Shown here: positions 18,346-27,218 of the stretch, in pieces
Layout of the letters: each line of letters begins with the position of its first letter
Numbering within the stretch: position 1 is the first letter of the stretch
From: Kosakonia sp. SMBL-WEM22
Lineage (GTDB): Bacteria; Pseudomonadota; Gammaproteobacteria; Enterobacterales; Enterobacteriaceae
Length of the DNA stretch: 64,000 nucleotides
Assembly: GCF_014490785.1 (NCBI RefSeq)
Contig: NZ_CP051488.1
Location: 4,836,001-4,900,000, forward strand
Direction of reading: 5' to 3'
Notes under the pieces: model-generated
What the model was told of the DNA's origin: nothing
The model's database searches: none
The model's input: only the letters and a program-made list of their open reading frames with translations
Program-made: the position numbers and the translations under genes

Positions 18346-19449
18346 TTACTTGGTTAGTGTTGATTTATGACCTCTGTTACGGCGCATTCTGCGTTTTACC
18401 CGTTTGATAAAACGCGCCACTTTCCATGCGCGTTTAATACAGTAGCCATACAGAAAGAACGCTAGCAAGAATAATGCCAACATCACCCACTCTGGAACCA
18501 GACGAAGATATTCCGTCACCACGCCGATAGTAGCGAGCAGTGCGGCGGCTAAGGTGATCAGCACAAATGCCTGACGAGAAGTAAAACCTGCGCGCATGAT
18601 CAGATGATGAATATGCTGGCGATCGGGAGAGAAAGGACTCATGCCTTTACGCAGGCGACGGTACATAATCGCCACCATATCCATCAGCGGAATAGCGATT
18701 ATCCACAGCGCCGTCACCGGGCTAATAGGGTGAGTTTTACCCTGCGTAGTTTCCAGTAAGATCCAAATCACGGTGAAGCCGATAAGCGTACTGCCGGCGT
18801 CACCCATAAAGACTTTGTAGCGACGCCCAAGGGCGCCCAGGTTGAGCAGAATATAGGGCAAGATGGCGGCGATCATGGCGAAACACCACAGCGCAAGGCT
18901 TGATTGCCCATCGAACCATAGAATGAAGCCAATCGCGGCAAAGGATACGCAGGAGAGCCCACCAAGCAAACCATCAATCCCGTCAACCATATTAAAGGCA
19001 TTGATCGCGGCCCACACGGCAAAGAGCGTAAGCAGGTAACCAAATGGGCCAAGCACCATTTCCCATGAGCCAAAGATGTAACCGAGGCTGCTGAGATAGA
19101 GTTTACCGACCACCATCATGACGACAGCGACCAGAGCCTGAACAGAGGCACGGAATTTAACGCTTATGTCAAAACGATCGTCCAGCGCGCCGATTAAAAC
19201 CAGCGCGCCGGCGCAGAGAAGATAGAGAGCGGCGTGAGGAATATAGTAGTTTGTGATCCCAAAGGTAAAACAGATACCTGCATAGACCGAGATCCCACCC
19301 ACTAACGGTATTAATCCCTGGTGACGTTTACGAAAGTTGGGCTTGTCAACCAAACCAATCCGTTTTGCTACTTTGCGCGCAACAAATAAGAAAAGCATAG
19401 TAAACAAAAAAATACTGAATAATTCAGTAAAAGCAGTGAGTAGATTCAC
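18346..19449 (-). CDS. wecA: UDP-GlcNAc:undecaprenyl-P GlcNAc-1-P transferase
   Basis: Makes undecaprenyl-PP-GlcNAc (lipid I), the first committed step of ECA and of many O antigens. The 367-residue integral membrane protein carries the family motifs: GALDDRFD (Mg2+-binding Asp pair), NAFNMVDGIDGLLGG, and the His-rich cytoplasmic loop SPDRQHIHHLIM. First gene of the leftward wec operon. About 240 bases separate it from rho and include the rho terminator. Confidence 0.98.
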   Translation of the reverse strand: MNLLTAFTELFSIFLFTMLFLFVARKVAKRIGLVDKPNFRKRHQGLIPLVGGISVYAGICFTFGITNYYIPHAALYLLCAGALVLIGALDDRFDISVKFRASVQALVAVVMMVVGKLYLSSLGYIFGSWEMVLGPFGYLLTLFAVWAAINAFNMVDGIDGLLGGLSCVSFAAIGFILWFDGQSSLALWCFAMIAAILPYILLNLGALGRRYKVFMGDAGSTLIGFTVIWILLETTQGKTHPISPVTALWIIAIPLMDMVAIMYRRLRKGMSPFSPDRQHIHHLIMRAGFTSRQAFVLITLAAALLATIGVVTEYLRLVPEWVMLALFLLAFFLYGYCIKRAWKVARFIKRVKRRMRRNRGHKSTLTK

Positions 19450-19643
19450 AATGCATGCTCTCAGCTAATGTTTATCCTGACAGTATAACGACAGAGCTAT
19501 GACCCACAAAAGGAGAATGGAGGTCTTTCGCGGATATTATTTTTACTTTTCAACCAGACAGAGTATTTAAAAATCAATAACCTCTCGGGTGCCGCTAGCC
19601 TCGGACGATGCCTGTCCTGGTGCATATAGCGTATAGCCCACCA

Positions 19644-19673
19644 ATGAAAAACGCCACGTAAAAACGTGGCGTT
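19644..19673 (-). terminator. rho terminator hairpin
   Basis: Stem AACGCCACGT/ACGTGGCGTT with a four-base A loop; read leftward it is followed by T residues. It lies 18 bases after the rho stop. Confidence 0.85.
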
Positions 19674-19690
19674 TCTGAGGTTTATTTAAA

Positions 19691-20950
19691 TTAAGAGCGC
19701 TTCATCATGTCGAAGAACTCATCATTAGTCTTGGTCATGGCCAGCTTGTTGATGAGGAACTCCATCGCGTCAATCTCACCCATCGGGTGAATGATTTTGC
19801 GCAGGATCCACATTTTCTGCAGCTCTTCCTGCGTGGTAAGCAGCTCTTCTTTACGGGTACCGGAGCGGTTGTAATCAATCGCCGGGAAGACACGTTTTTC
19901 CGCGATTTTACGCGAGAGATGCAGCTCCATGTTACCGGTGCCTTTGAACTCTTCGTAAATCACTTCATCCATCTTCGAACCGGTGTCGATCAGCGCCGTC
20001 GCGATGATGGTCAGGCTTCCGCCCTCTTCCACATTACGTGCAGCACCGAAGAAGCGCTTCGGACGGTGCAGGGCATTCGCATCCACACCACCGGTCAACA
20101 CTTTACCGGAAGCGGGAACAACGGTGTTATACGCACGCGCCAGACGGGTGATGGAGTCGAGAAGGATGATGACATCTTTCTTGTGCTCAACCAGGCGTTT
20201 CGCTTTTTCGATAACCATTTCAGCGACCTGCACATGGCGGGAAGCCGGTTCGTCGAAGGTTGACGCAACGACTTCGCCCTTCACCAGGCGCTGCATCTCC
20301 GTCACTTCTTCCGGACGTTCATCAATCAGCAGCACCATCAGCACACAGTCAGGATGGTTGTAAGCGATGCTCTGCGCAATATTTTGCAGCAGCATGGTTT
20401 TACCCGCTTTCGGCGGCGCCACAATCAGACCACGCTGACCACGGCCGATTGGCGAGGCCAGATCGAGAACGCGTGCGGTTAAGTCTTCAGTAGAGCCGTT
20501 ACCACGTTCCATACGCAGACGAGAGTTCGCATGCAGCGGCGTTAAGTTCTCAAACAGGATCTTATTGCGCGCGTTTTCCGGTTTATCGTAGTTCACCTCG
20601 TTAACTTTCAGCAGTGCAAAGTAACGTTCACCTTCTTTAGGCGGACGAATCTTACCTGAAATGGTGTCACCGGTGCGGAGGTTGAAACGGCGGATTTGGC
20701 TGGGGGATACGTAGATGTCGTCGGGGCCGGCAAGGTAGGAGCTGTCTGCGGAGCGGAGGAAACCAAATCCATCCTGCAGAATCTCCAGCACACCGTCGCC
20801 GAAGATATCTTCGCCACTCTTAGCGTGCTGCTTCAGGATGGCGAAAATGATGTCCTGTTTGCGCATGCGGGCCAGGTTTTCCAGCCCCATATTTTCGCCG
20901 AGAGTGATCAGCTCAGAAACCGGCGTATTCTTTAATTCGGTAAGATTCAT
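19691..20950 (-). CDS. rho: Transcription termination factor Rho
   Basis: Hexameric RNA-dependent ATPase that ends transcription at Rho-dependent sites. With the start MNLTELKNTPVSE the protein is 419 residues, as in E. coli, and almost identical to it. Seen: RNP1-like DGFGFLR (about 60-66), Walker A APPKAGKT (about 178-185), Walker B region VLMVLLIDE, and the R-loop/Q-loop region. An in-frame ATG at 21022 would add 24 residues and is rejected. A leader peptide gene precedes it. Confidence 0.99.
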   Translation of the reverse strand: MNLTELKNTPVSELITLGENMGLENLARMRKQDIIFAILKQHAKSGEDIFGDGVLEILQDGFGFLRSADSSYLAGPDDIYVSPSQIRRFNLRTGDTISGKIRPPKEGERYFALLKVNEVNYDKPENARNKILFENLTPLHANSRLRMERGNGSTEDLTARVLDLASPIGRGQRGLIVAPPKAGKTMLLQNIAQSIAYNHPDCVLMVLLIDERPEEVTEMQRLVKGEVVASTFDEPASRHVQVAEMVIEKAKRLVEHKKDVIILLDSITRLARAYNTVVPASGKVLTGGVDANALHRPKRFFGAARNVEEGGSLTIIATALIDTGSKMDEVIYEEFKGTGNMELHLSRKIAEKRVFPAIDYNRSGTRKEELLTTQEELQKMWILRKIIHPMGEIDAMEFLINKLAMTKTNDEFFDMMKRS

Positions 20951-21037
20951 AATGGTGTGGGTTCTTAAACTCGGGGTGATACTCGAACTTAATGTTGTGA
21001 ATGGTATGGCAGGGTCATCCATGCCTGTTAGCGGCCA

Positions 21038-21136
21038 TCAACTCATGTCTAATCGGTGCCTGGTCACAGGAGAGTACGCAGAACTGAAACGATAAGACGG
21101 AATGAGCGACAAGCCCGGAATCTGTCTACTTCTCAA
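21038..21136 (-). CDS. rhoL: rho operon leader peptide RhoL
   Basis: A 32-codon frame upstream of rho encodes a peptide starting MRSRQIPGLS and ending VTRHRLDMS. It aligns along its length with the 33-residue E. coli RhoL (shared core FSSAYSPVTR). The start codon is TTG (21134-21136) where I remember ATG in E. coli, and the last Arg is lost to an earlier TGA. The leader mRNA is where Rho regulates its own transcription and where sRNAs such as SraL act in Salmonella. Confidence 0.75.
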   Translation of the reverse strand: MRSRQIPGLSLIPSYRFSSAYSPVTRHRLDMS

Positions 21137-21297
21137 CGCGGCTAAGATGCTCAGCGGGAAGTATTGGGGTAATGCAAGGTTCAAACAACTATAGATATGT
21201 TTAGAACGAAGTCAAAACTAAATTAGCACGCCAGGGGACGGGCGTCCAGCAATCCTGGCAATTTAGGATAGCTGGCCGCACCGATGAGAGTCTGGGA

Positions 21298-21627
21298 TTA
21301 CGCCAGGTTAGCGTCCAGGAACTCTTTCAACTGACCTTTGGACAGTGCGCCCACTTTGGTCGCCGCCACTTCGCCGCTTTTGAACAGCAGCAGGGTCGGG
21401 ATGCCACGAATACCATACTTCGGCGCAGTGCCTGGGTTCTGGTCGATGTTCAGCTTCGCAATGGTCAATTTGCCTTCGTACTCATTAGCGATCTCATCCA
21501 GAATCGGGGCGATCATTTTGCACGGTCCACACCACTCTGCCCAGAAATCAACGAGCACAAGCCCGTCCGCTTTGAGTACATCCGTGTCAAAACTATCGTC
21601 AGTCAGGTGAATAATTTTATCGCTCAT
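21298..21627 (-). CDS. trxA: Thioredoxin 1
   Basis: Cytoplasmic disulfide reductase that donates electrons to ribonucleotide reductase, PAPS reductase and others. The start MSDKIIHLTDDSF gives 109 residues, the E. coli length, with the active site WCGPC (Cys33 and Cys36 counting Met) and the cis-Pro motif GIPT. An in-frame ATG 75 bases upstream is rejected. Diverges from rhlB. Confidence 0.99.
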   Translation of the reverse strand: MSDKIIHLTDDSFDTDVLKADGLVLVDFWAEWCGPCKMIAPILDEIANEYEGKLTIAKLNIDQNPGTAPKYGIRGIPTLLLFKSGEVAATKVGALSKGQLKEFLDANLA

Positions 21628-21771
21628 ATATAACTCCACAGGAATAAGCCTGGCATGTTGGTGTAGCATAAAACAGCAACGTGTTGATGCCACAATAGCC
21701 AACTAAAGGTTGACTTTATTTCACCGGATACGCTTTCGTAAAGCAATAGTAAGCTGATATTCTACCACACT

Positions 21772-23043
21772 ATGAGCAAAACACATTTAACAGAACAGAA
21801 GTTTTCCGACTTCGCCCTGCACCCAAAAGTGATAGAAGCCCTTGAAAATAAAGGCTTTCATAATTGCACGCCTATTCAGGCTCTCGCCCTTCCGCTGACG
21901 CTGGCGGGTCGTGATGTTGCAGGTCAGGCGCAAACCGGTACCGGTAAAACGATGGCGTTTTTAACGTCAACGTTTCATTATCTCCTCTCTCACCCGGCAA
22001 TCGAAGACCGTAAAGTCAACCAGCCGCGCGCGATTATCATGGCGCCGACACGTGAACTCGCAGTGCAAATTCACGCTGATGCAGAGCCACTGGCTCAGGC
22101 GACAGGCCTGAAGCTGGGTCTGGCTTATGGCGGTGATGGCTACGACAAACAGCTGAAAGTGCTGGAAAGCGGCGTCGATATTCTTATCGGCACCACCGGT
22201 CGTATGATTGATTACACCAAACAGAACCATATTAACCTGGGCGCGATTCAGGTCGTGGTGCTGGACGAAGCCGATCGCATGTACGATCTGGGCTTTATTA
22301 AAGATATTCGCTGGCTGTTCCGCCGTATGCCGGCAACCGATCAGCGCCTCAATATGCTCTTCTCCGCTACGCTCTCTTACCGCGTGCGTGAACTGGCATT
22401 TGAGCAGATGAACAACGCAGAATATGTTGAAGTGGAACCGGAACAGAAAACCGGCCACCGCATTAAAGAAGAGCTTTTCTACCCGTCTAACGACGAGAAA
22501 ATGCGTCTGCTGCAGACCCTGATTGAAGAAGAGTGGCCGGATCGCGCCATTGTTTTCGCCAATACCAAACACCGTTGTGAGCAGATCTGGGGCAGCCTGG
22601 CCGCCGATGGTCACCGCGTTGGCCTGCTGACGGGCGACGTCGCGCAGAAGAAACGCCTGCGTATTCTTGATGAGTTCACCCGTGGCGATCTCGATATTCT
22701 GGTTGCGACCGACGTCGCGGCACGTGGTCTGCATATTCCTGCTGTCACGCACGTCTTTAATTACGATCTGCCGGACGACTGCGAAGATTACGTTCACCGT
22801 ATCGGACGTACTGGTCGCGCAGGTGCCAGCGGTAACTCAATCAGCCTGGCGTGCGAAGAGTACGCGCTGAACCTGCCAGCAATTGAAACCTACATTGGTC
22901 ACTCTATTCCGGTCAGCAAATATAACCCTGATGCGCTGCTCAGCGAGCTGCCGCCGCCGAAGCGCTTAACGCGTTCTCGCCCGGCTAATGGTCCGCGCCG
23001 TAGTGGTGGTGGCGCGCCGCGTAATCGTCGTCGTTCAGGTTAA
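21772..23043 (+). CDS. rhlB: ATP-dependent RNA helicase of the degradosome
   Basis: DEAD-box helicase that unwinds structured mRNA for RNase E and PNPase. The 423 residues show the full motif set: AQTGTGKT (motif I), PTRELAVQ, GTTGR, DEAD in VVLDEADRMYD, SAT, and HRIGRTGRAG (motif VI). The basic tail (RRSGGGAPRNRRRSG) is the usual RNA-binding end. It diverges from trxA across about 145 bases; gppA begins five bases after its stop. Confidence 0.98.
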   Translation: MSKTHLTEQKFSDFALHPKVIEALENKGFHNCTPIQALALPLTLAGRDVAGQAQTGTGKTMAFLTSTFHYLLSHPAIEDRKVNQPRAIIMAPTRELAVQIHADAEPLAQATGLKLGLAYGGDGYDKQLKVLESGVDILIGTTGRMIDYTKQNHINLGAIQVVVLDEADRMYDLGFIKDIRWLFRRMPATDQRLNMLFSATLSYRVRELAFEQMNNAEYVEVEPEQKTGHRIKEELFYPSNDEKMRLLQTLIEEEWPDRAIVFANTKHRCEQIWGSLAADGHRVGLLTGDVAQKKRLRILDEFTRGDLDILVATDVAARGLHIPAVTHVFNYDLPDDCEDYVHRIGRTGRAGASGNSISLACEEYALNLPAIETYIGHSIPVSKYNPDALLSELPPPKRLTRSRPANGPRRSGGGAPRNRRRSG

Positions 23044-23048
23044 TTACT

Positions 23049-24533
23049 ATGCTCGGTTCCGCCTCGCTCTACGCAGCTATTGATCTCGGTTCCAACAGTT
23101 TTCATATGCTGGTTGTGCGCGAGGTGGCTGGCAGTATCCAGACTCTGTCGCGTATTAAACGCAAAGTCCGCCTCGCGGCGGGCCTGAGCCAGGATAATCG
23201 CCTCTCTCAGGAGGCGATGGAACGCGGCTGGCAGTGCCTGCGCCTCTTTTCCGAACGTCTGCAAGATATCCCGCAACAGCAGATCCGCGTGGTGGCAACC
23301 GCCACGCTGCGTCTGGCCGTCAATGCGCATGAATTTCTCGACAAAGCGCAGGAGATTCTCGGCTGTCCAGTACAGGTGATCAGCGGCGAGGAAGAAGCCC
23401 GTCTGATTTACCAGGGCGTTGCCCACACTACCGGCGGCGCGGATCAGCGCCTGGTGGTTGATATCGGAGGCGCGAGTACAGAACTCGTCACCGGTACCGG
23501 GGCGCAAACCACCTCGCTGTTCAGCCTGTCGATGGGCTGCGTCACCTGGCTGGAGCGCTACTTCACCGATCGTCATCTGGGGCAGGAAAATTTCGATACT
23601 GCGGAGCAAGCGGCCCGTGAAGTGCTGCGCCCGGTCGCCGATGAGCTCCGTCGCCACGGCTGGAAAGTGTGTGTCGGTGCGTCAGGTACCGTGCAGGCGC
23701 TGCAAGAGATTATGATGGCCCAGGGCATGGATGAGCGCATCACGCTTGCCAAACTCCAGCAGCTTAAGCAGCGCGCGATCCAGTGCGGGCGGCTTGAAGA
23801 GCTGGAGATCGAAGGGCTAACCCTTGAGCGCGCGCTGGTCTTTCCCAGCGGCCTCGCCATTCTGATCGCCATTTTCACCGAAATGAATATTGAGAGCATG
23901 ACCCTCGCCGGCGGCGCGCTGCGCGAAGGGCTGGTTTACGGCATGCTTCATCTGGCGGTAGATCAAGATATTCGCAGCCGGACACTGCGCAATATTCAGC
24001 GCCGGTTTATGGTTGATATCGATCAGTCGAGACGCGTATCAATGCTGGCGGAACGGTTCGCGCAGAGCGTGGCGACAAGCTGGGATTTAGACGCTTATAG
24101 CACCGAAATTTTGCATGTTGCCTGCGAACTGCATGAAATAGGTCTGAGCATTGAATTTAAACAGGCACCGCTTCATGCCGCCTGGCTGGTGCGTAACCTT
24201 GATCTACCGGGTTTTACTCCCGCGCAGAAAAAGCTGCTCGCCACGCTGCTACTCAACCAGACCAACGCCATCGATCTCTCTTCTTTGCATCAGCAAAATG
24301 CCGTTCCACCGCGTGTTGCGGAGCATCTCTGCCGCTTGCTGCGACTGGCGATTATTTTCGCCAGCCGTCGTCGTGATGATTTACTGCCGGAAATTTCTGT
24401 CACCGCACAAGGGGAACAGCTTACGCTGGCGCTGCCATCGGGCTGGCTGGCGAGCCATCCGCTGGGCGCAGAGCTGATTGAGCAGGAGAGCCAGTGGCAA
24501 AGCTATGTCCACTGGGCGCTGATTATTCATTAA
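23049..24533 (+). CDS. gppA: Guanosine-5'-triphosphate,3'-diphosphate pyrophosphatase
   Basis: Converts pppGpp to ppGpp and also acts as exopolyphosphatase; part of the stringent response. The 494 residues equal the E. coli length, with the ASKHA/Ppx motif AAIDLGSNSFHMLVV at the N-terminus, GEEEARLIYQG and DIGGASTEL. The region after the Ppx domain (about 310-360) is less like E. coli than the rest, including the stretch before HEIGLSIEF. The E. coli neighbour rep is displaced about 5.2 kb by an inserted operon. Confidence 0.97.
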   Translation: MLGSASLYAAIDLGSNSFHMLVVREVAGSIQTLSRIKRKVRLAAGLSQDNRLSQEAMERGWQCLRLFSERLQDIPQQQIRVVATATLRLAVNAHEFLDKAQEILGCPVQVISGEEEARLIYQGVAHTTGGADQRLVVDIGGASTELVTGTGAQTTSLFSLSMGCVTWLERYFTDRHLGQENFDTAEQAAREVLRPVADELRRHGWKVCVGASGTVQALQEIMMAQGMDERITLAKLQQLKQRAIQCGRLEELEIEGLTLERALVFPSGLAILIAIFTEMNIESMTLAGGALREGLVYGMLHLAVDQDIRSRTLRNIQRRFMVDIDQSRRVSMLAERFAQSVATSWDLDAYSTEILHVACELHEIGLSIEFKQAPLHAAWLVRNLDLPGFTPAQKKLLATLLLNQTNAIDLSSLHQQNAVPPRVAEHLCRLLRLAIIFASRRRDDLLPEISVTAQGEQLTLALPSGWLASHPLGAELIEQESQWQSYVHWALIIH

Positions 24534-24545
24534 GAGCAAGAGTAT

Positions 24546-24571
24546 GTTGCCGTGAACTCCTCCGCGGCAAC
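24546..24571. other. Hairpin between convergent gppA and the accessory operon
   Basis: GTTGCCG/CGGCAAC pair around a 12-base loop in the 58-base gap between the two stop codons. There is no good T run on either side, so termination is possible but weakly supported. Confidence 0.4.
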
Positions 24572-24591
24572 AAACCAGCCTGTTATAGCCC

Positions 24592-25419
24592 TTACCTTAC
24601 CTTTCTCGCCAGCGTAACGCTGAATAATCCCCAGCCATCGACCCGCTGCGTCACTTTGGCAAAACCGGCCCGCCTCACCAACTGATCGATCTCACGCTGA
24701 GAACGTTGACGCAGTAACCAGAACGCTCCTTTCTGGTGTCTGGGTAAAATGCGTGCCATTAACGCCAGTTTTGGGTTCCACAGCTTTGTCGTATAGACCA
24801 GATATCCCCCTTTCTTCACCGCATTGGCGAGGCCATTGAGCGAAGCCAGCACCAGGTTGTTATCGCTGAAGAGTTCATAGAAGCCCGACACCACCGCCAG
24901 AGTACGGTCGGCAGGCAGCGTCGCGAGATCGGCGGGTGAAAAAGCATCTCCCTGCTCGAAACGCGCACGTTCACTTAACCCTCGCTGTAGCAGGAGGCGG
25001 TTGCCCGCATCCACGTTTGCAGCATCAAAATCGCGTAGCAGAAGATGTTCCACGGCCGGCTCAATTTTTTCGATCGCATCCACAATATAGCGACCCTTTC
25101 CGGCGGCAATATCCTGCGCTCGTAGCCCACACTGCGCGGTAATGTGCTCAATAAACTGCTGAAAATAATAACCTTGTAGAGAGAGAGCCGACGAACCATC
25201 GGAGGTGCCTGTATTGACCTTGCCAGGTGAAAAATCAACAGCAAGTAAAATGCACTCGGGCAACCCGAACGCGGCAATTTTCTTATTAACATCCTCAGTG
25301 TTGTGCAACAACACGATGGCCGTCGCAGGCCCGCTTTGCGAACGCGCCGGAAAAAGCTGGTAAGGTATCTGCTGGTTGTCATGACTGACAAAATGCAGCA
25401 TCTGACTTGTCTGCGTCAT
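24592..25419 (-). CDS. SAM-dependent methyltransferase with remnant alpha/beta-hydrolase N-terminus
   Basis: Predicted class I methyltransferase of about 275 residues, last gene of the accessory operon. Seen: SAM motif I DIAAGKGRYIVDA (about 117-129), an acidic motif II region (LLRDFDAANVDAGN) and an aromatic-rich C-terminal half like PF12147 proteins. The first 35 residues (LHFVSHDNQQIPYQLFP, then AIVLLH) resemble the start of an alpha/beta hydrolase, and the rest of that domain, including a GxSxG nucleophile elbow, is missing. Longer relatives are hydrolase-methyltransferase fusions, so this may be a cut-down version. Start uncertain: GTG 25425, ATG 25422 or ATG 25419 (best RBS spacing). 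Substrate unknown. Confidence 0.72.
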   Translation of the reverse strand: MTQTSQMLHFVSHDNQQIPYQLFPARSQSGPATAIVLLHNTEDVNKKIAAFGLPECILLAVDFSPGKVNTGTSDGSSALSLQGYYFQQFIEHITAQCGLRAQDIAAGKGRYIVDAIEKIEPAVEHLLLRDFDAANVDAGNRLLLQRGLSERARFEQGDAFSPADLATLPADRTLAVVSGFYELFSDNNLVLASLNGLANAVKKGGYLVYTTKLWNPKLALMARILPRHQKGAFWLLRQRSQREIDQLVRRAGFAKVTQRVDGWGLFSVTLARKVR

Positions 25420-25490
25420 CATCACTCTTCTGCATATTGTTCGCTGATGCCCAACACGCTTCAGGTATCAGCGAGGGTGGAACGCTATCC

Positions 25491-26435
25491 TCAGGCACCT
25501 GCGCGAATACGCTGCACGATCTTCTCTAACAAACGCGGTTCCCACTCGTTGTCCCAGCGTTCGACCAGCGATTTACGGCGAGCCAGAATTTCCGGCTCTC
25601 TGGCATTGAACCCGGCAACGATGTATTTCTTCGCCATCTGCTCGCGATACTGGTAAGCAACGCTATTCATGATCTGCTCAACGGTAAGTTCCTGGTTAAG
25701 CATTCTGGCGACATGCAGGGTTGAAAGCAGAACCTGGCTGGCAAGCAGGTCGCGGCCATAGATGTGTTGATCAACTAAGGCAGGGGTCCAGACTTTTTCC
25801 TGATAAATAGTTTCGAACGCTTCAATTGAAACGCAGCAGTGTTCCATCTCTTCGGTGTAGTGGTAGCCCAGTAAATAGAGCACGCCGAGATTACCAGACA
25901 AATTGCTCACTAGTTCAAAGCGACCATTTTCAAACAGATTCTCAAAGAACGAGAGCCCGGTCATACAGACCTGGCTTTCAAAAATCGCGATGCTGCGAAC
26001 CGCCTCTTTAAAAAAGCCACCATCGGCTTTTTTGCCGCTGGCTTTATCGCGCTCAATGCCGCCGATAATCGGCTCGGCCAGCTCTTTATAAGCACCATAC
26101 AGAAAATCGTAAACGCGAGGATGGAACTTCTCCCTTACCGGCGGAGTAATGCCTTTAGTAATAAAATTATTTAATTTGCGGTGTGCTGCCGCGTGCCTTT
26201 TTTCTTGCGTCACAAATACGGCAAAGCGTTCATCTTTTTGCGGCGATCCCTGAATGAACTCATCGTAGTAGTCACCGATACGCTCACCGTAGAATTCGAA
26301 AAACTCCAGAACATAAGAGGTACCAAGGCCAATAAGCGAAGAGACGGGATCGGGGTTCCACTGAAAATTAAAATTCTCATTCAACTCCATTACGCCATAC
26401 ACTTCTTGCGGTACCGCTCTTAATTTAAGATCCAT
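25491..26435 (-). CDS. Putative metal-dependent hydrolase/diiron-like protein (PF10118-type)
   Basis: Cytoplasmic, 314 residues, fifth gene of the accessory operon. It resembles the 'predicted metal-dependent hydrolase' family PF10118/COG3687. Possible metal ligands: EFFEFYGE (44-51), QEKRHAAAH (Glu78, His81, His85), IAIFESQ and HYTEEMEHC. Helical Glu/His-pair patterns like these recall ferritin-like diiron enzymes. No signal peptide or membrane segment. RBS GAGGAAAAG precedes the ATG. Its place in an ACP/ketosynthase operon suggests tailoring or release of the acyl product; this is inference. Confidence 0.62.
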   Translation of the reverse strand: MDLKLRAVPQEVYGVMELNENFNFQWNPDPVSSLIGLGTSYVLEFFEFYGERIGDYYDEFIQGSPQKDERFAVFVTQEKRHAAAHRKLNNFITKGITPPVREKFHPRVYDFLYGAYKELAEPIIGGIERDKASGKKADGGFFKEAVRSIAIFESQVCMTGLSFFENLFENGRFELVSNLSGNLGVLYLLGYHYTEEMEHCCVSIEAFETIYQEKVWTPALVDQHIYGRDLLASQVLLSTLHVARMLNQELTVEQIMNSVAYQYREQMAKKYIVAGFNAREPEILARRKSLVERWDNEWEPRLLEKIVQRIRAGA

Positions 26436-26465
26436 ACTCTTTTCCTCTTCATTTGAACGTCCTGA

Positions 26466-27206
26466 TCAAATGGACAAGCCACCGTCGATGACAAAGGTCT
26501 GCCCGGTGATATGCTTCCCGCCTTTACCGAGCAGAAAAGCAACCATGAGCGCCACATCTTCAGGCTGGCCCAACTTCCTTAGCGGGGTCATTTTGATTAG
26601 TTGCGAAACGGCCTTTTCCGGAAGTGCCGAAAGCAGGTCGGTCTTCACCGGACCCGGCGCAATGCAGTTCACGCGAATATTAAAATTACCCACTTCCCGG
26701 GCCAGCGTTTTGGTAAAACCATACTGTGCGGATTTTGACGCTGAATAGTTCGCCTGTCCGATATTACCGCGTAAGCCAGCAACAGAATTGATATTGATAA
26801 TGCAGCCATCTCTCTGCATTAACATGTCATTAAGCAAAAAGTGATTCAGATAAAATAGCGAATTAAGGTTGGTATTAATTACATCCAGCCATTCATTCAG
26901 ACTCATGGTAAAGCTGAGAGCATCTTTGGTAATACCGGCATTATTAATAATGCCGTAGGGAGTGCCATGATTTTTGCGTAGCGTTTCGCTGAGCTTTTTT
27001 ACGGACTCAACGCTTGATACATCACATGGATAGCACCAGCAAACCTCACGATTAACGTTGAGCGAATGCATAAGCACAGCCGCAAGCGCGCTATTATTTT
27101 TATAGGTGAAGACAACATTGTAATCGCGCCGCACCAGCTCTTTAACAATAGCAGCCCCAATGCCACGACTGCCTGCCGTGACTAAAACCCATTTTTTGTT
27201 ACTCAT
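26466..27206 (-). CDS. SDR-family 3-oxoacyl-ACP reductase (FabG-like)
   Basis: Predicted NADPH-dependent ketoreductase, 246 residues, fourth gene of the accessory operon. Seen: cofactor motif TAGSRGIG (10-17), NNAG (88-91), catalytic Ser141 in NSVAG, and YSASK with Tyr154 and Lys158; the end ITGQTFVIDGGLSI is typical of FabG. It would reduce the beta-ketoacyl-ACP made by the neighbouring ketosynthase. It is not housekeeping fabG, whose neighbours are absent. RBS AAGGGA 9 bases upstream. AT-richer than the flanking core genes. Confidence 0.85.
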   Translation of the reverse strand: MSNKKWVLVTAGSRGIGAAIVKELVRRDYNVVFTYKNNSALAAVLMHSLNVNREVCWCYPCDVSSVESVKKLSETLRKNHGTPYGIINNAGITKDALSFTMSLNEWLDVINTNLNSLFYLNHFLLNDMLMQRDGCIININSVAGLRGNIGQANYSASKSAQYGFTKTLAREVGNFNIRVNCIAPGPVKTDLLSALPEKAVSQLIKMTPLRKLGQPEDVALMVAFLLGKGGKHITGQTFVIDGGLSI

Positions 27207-27218
27207 TTTGTTAGTCCC

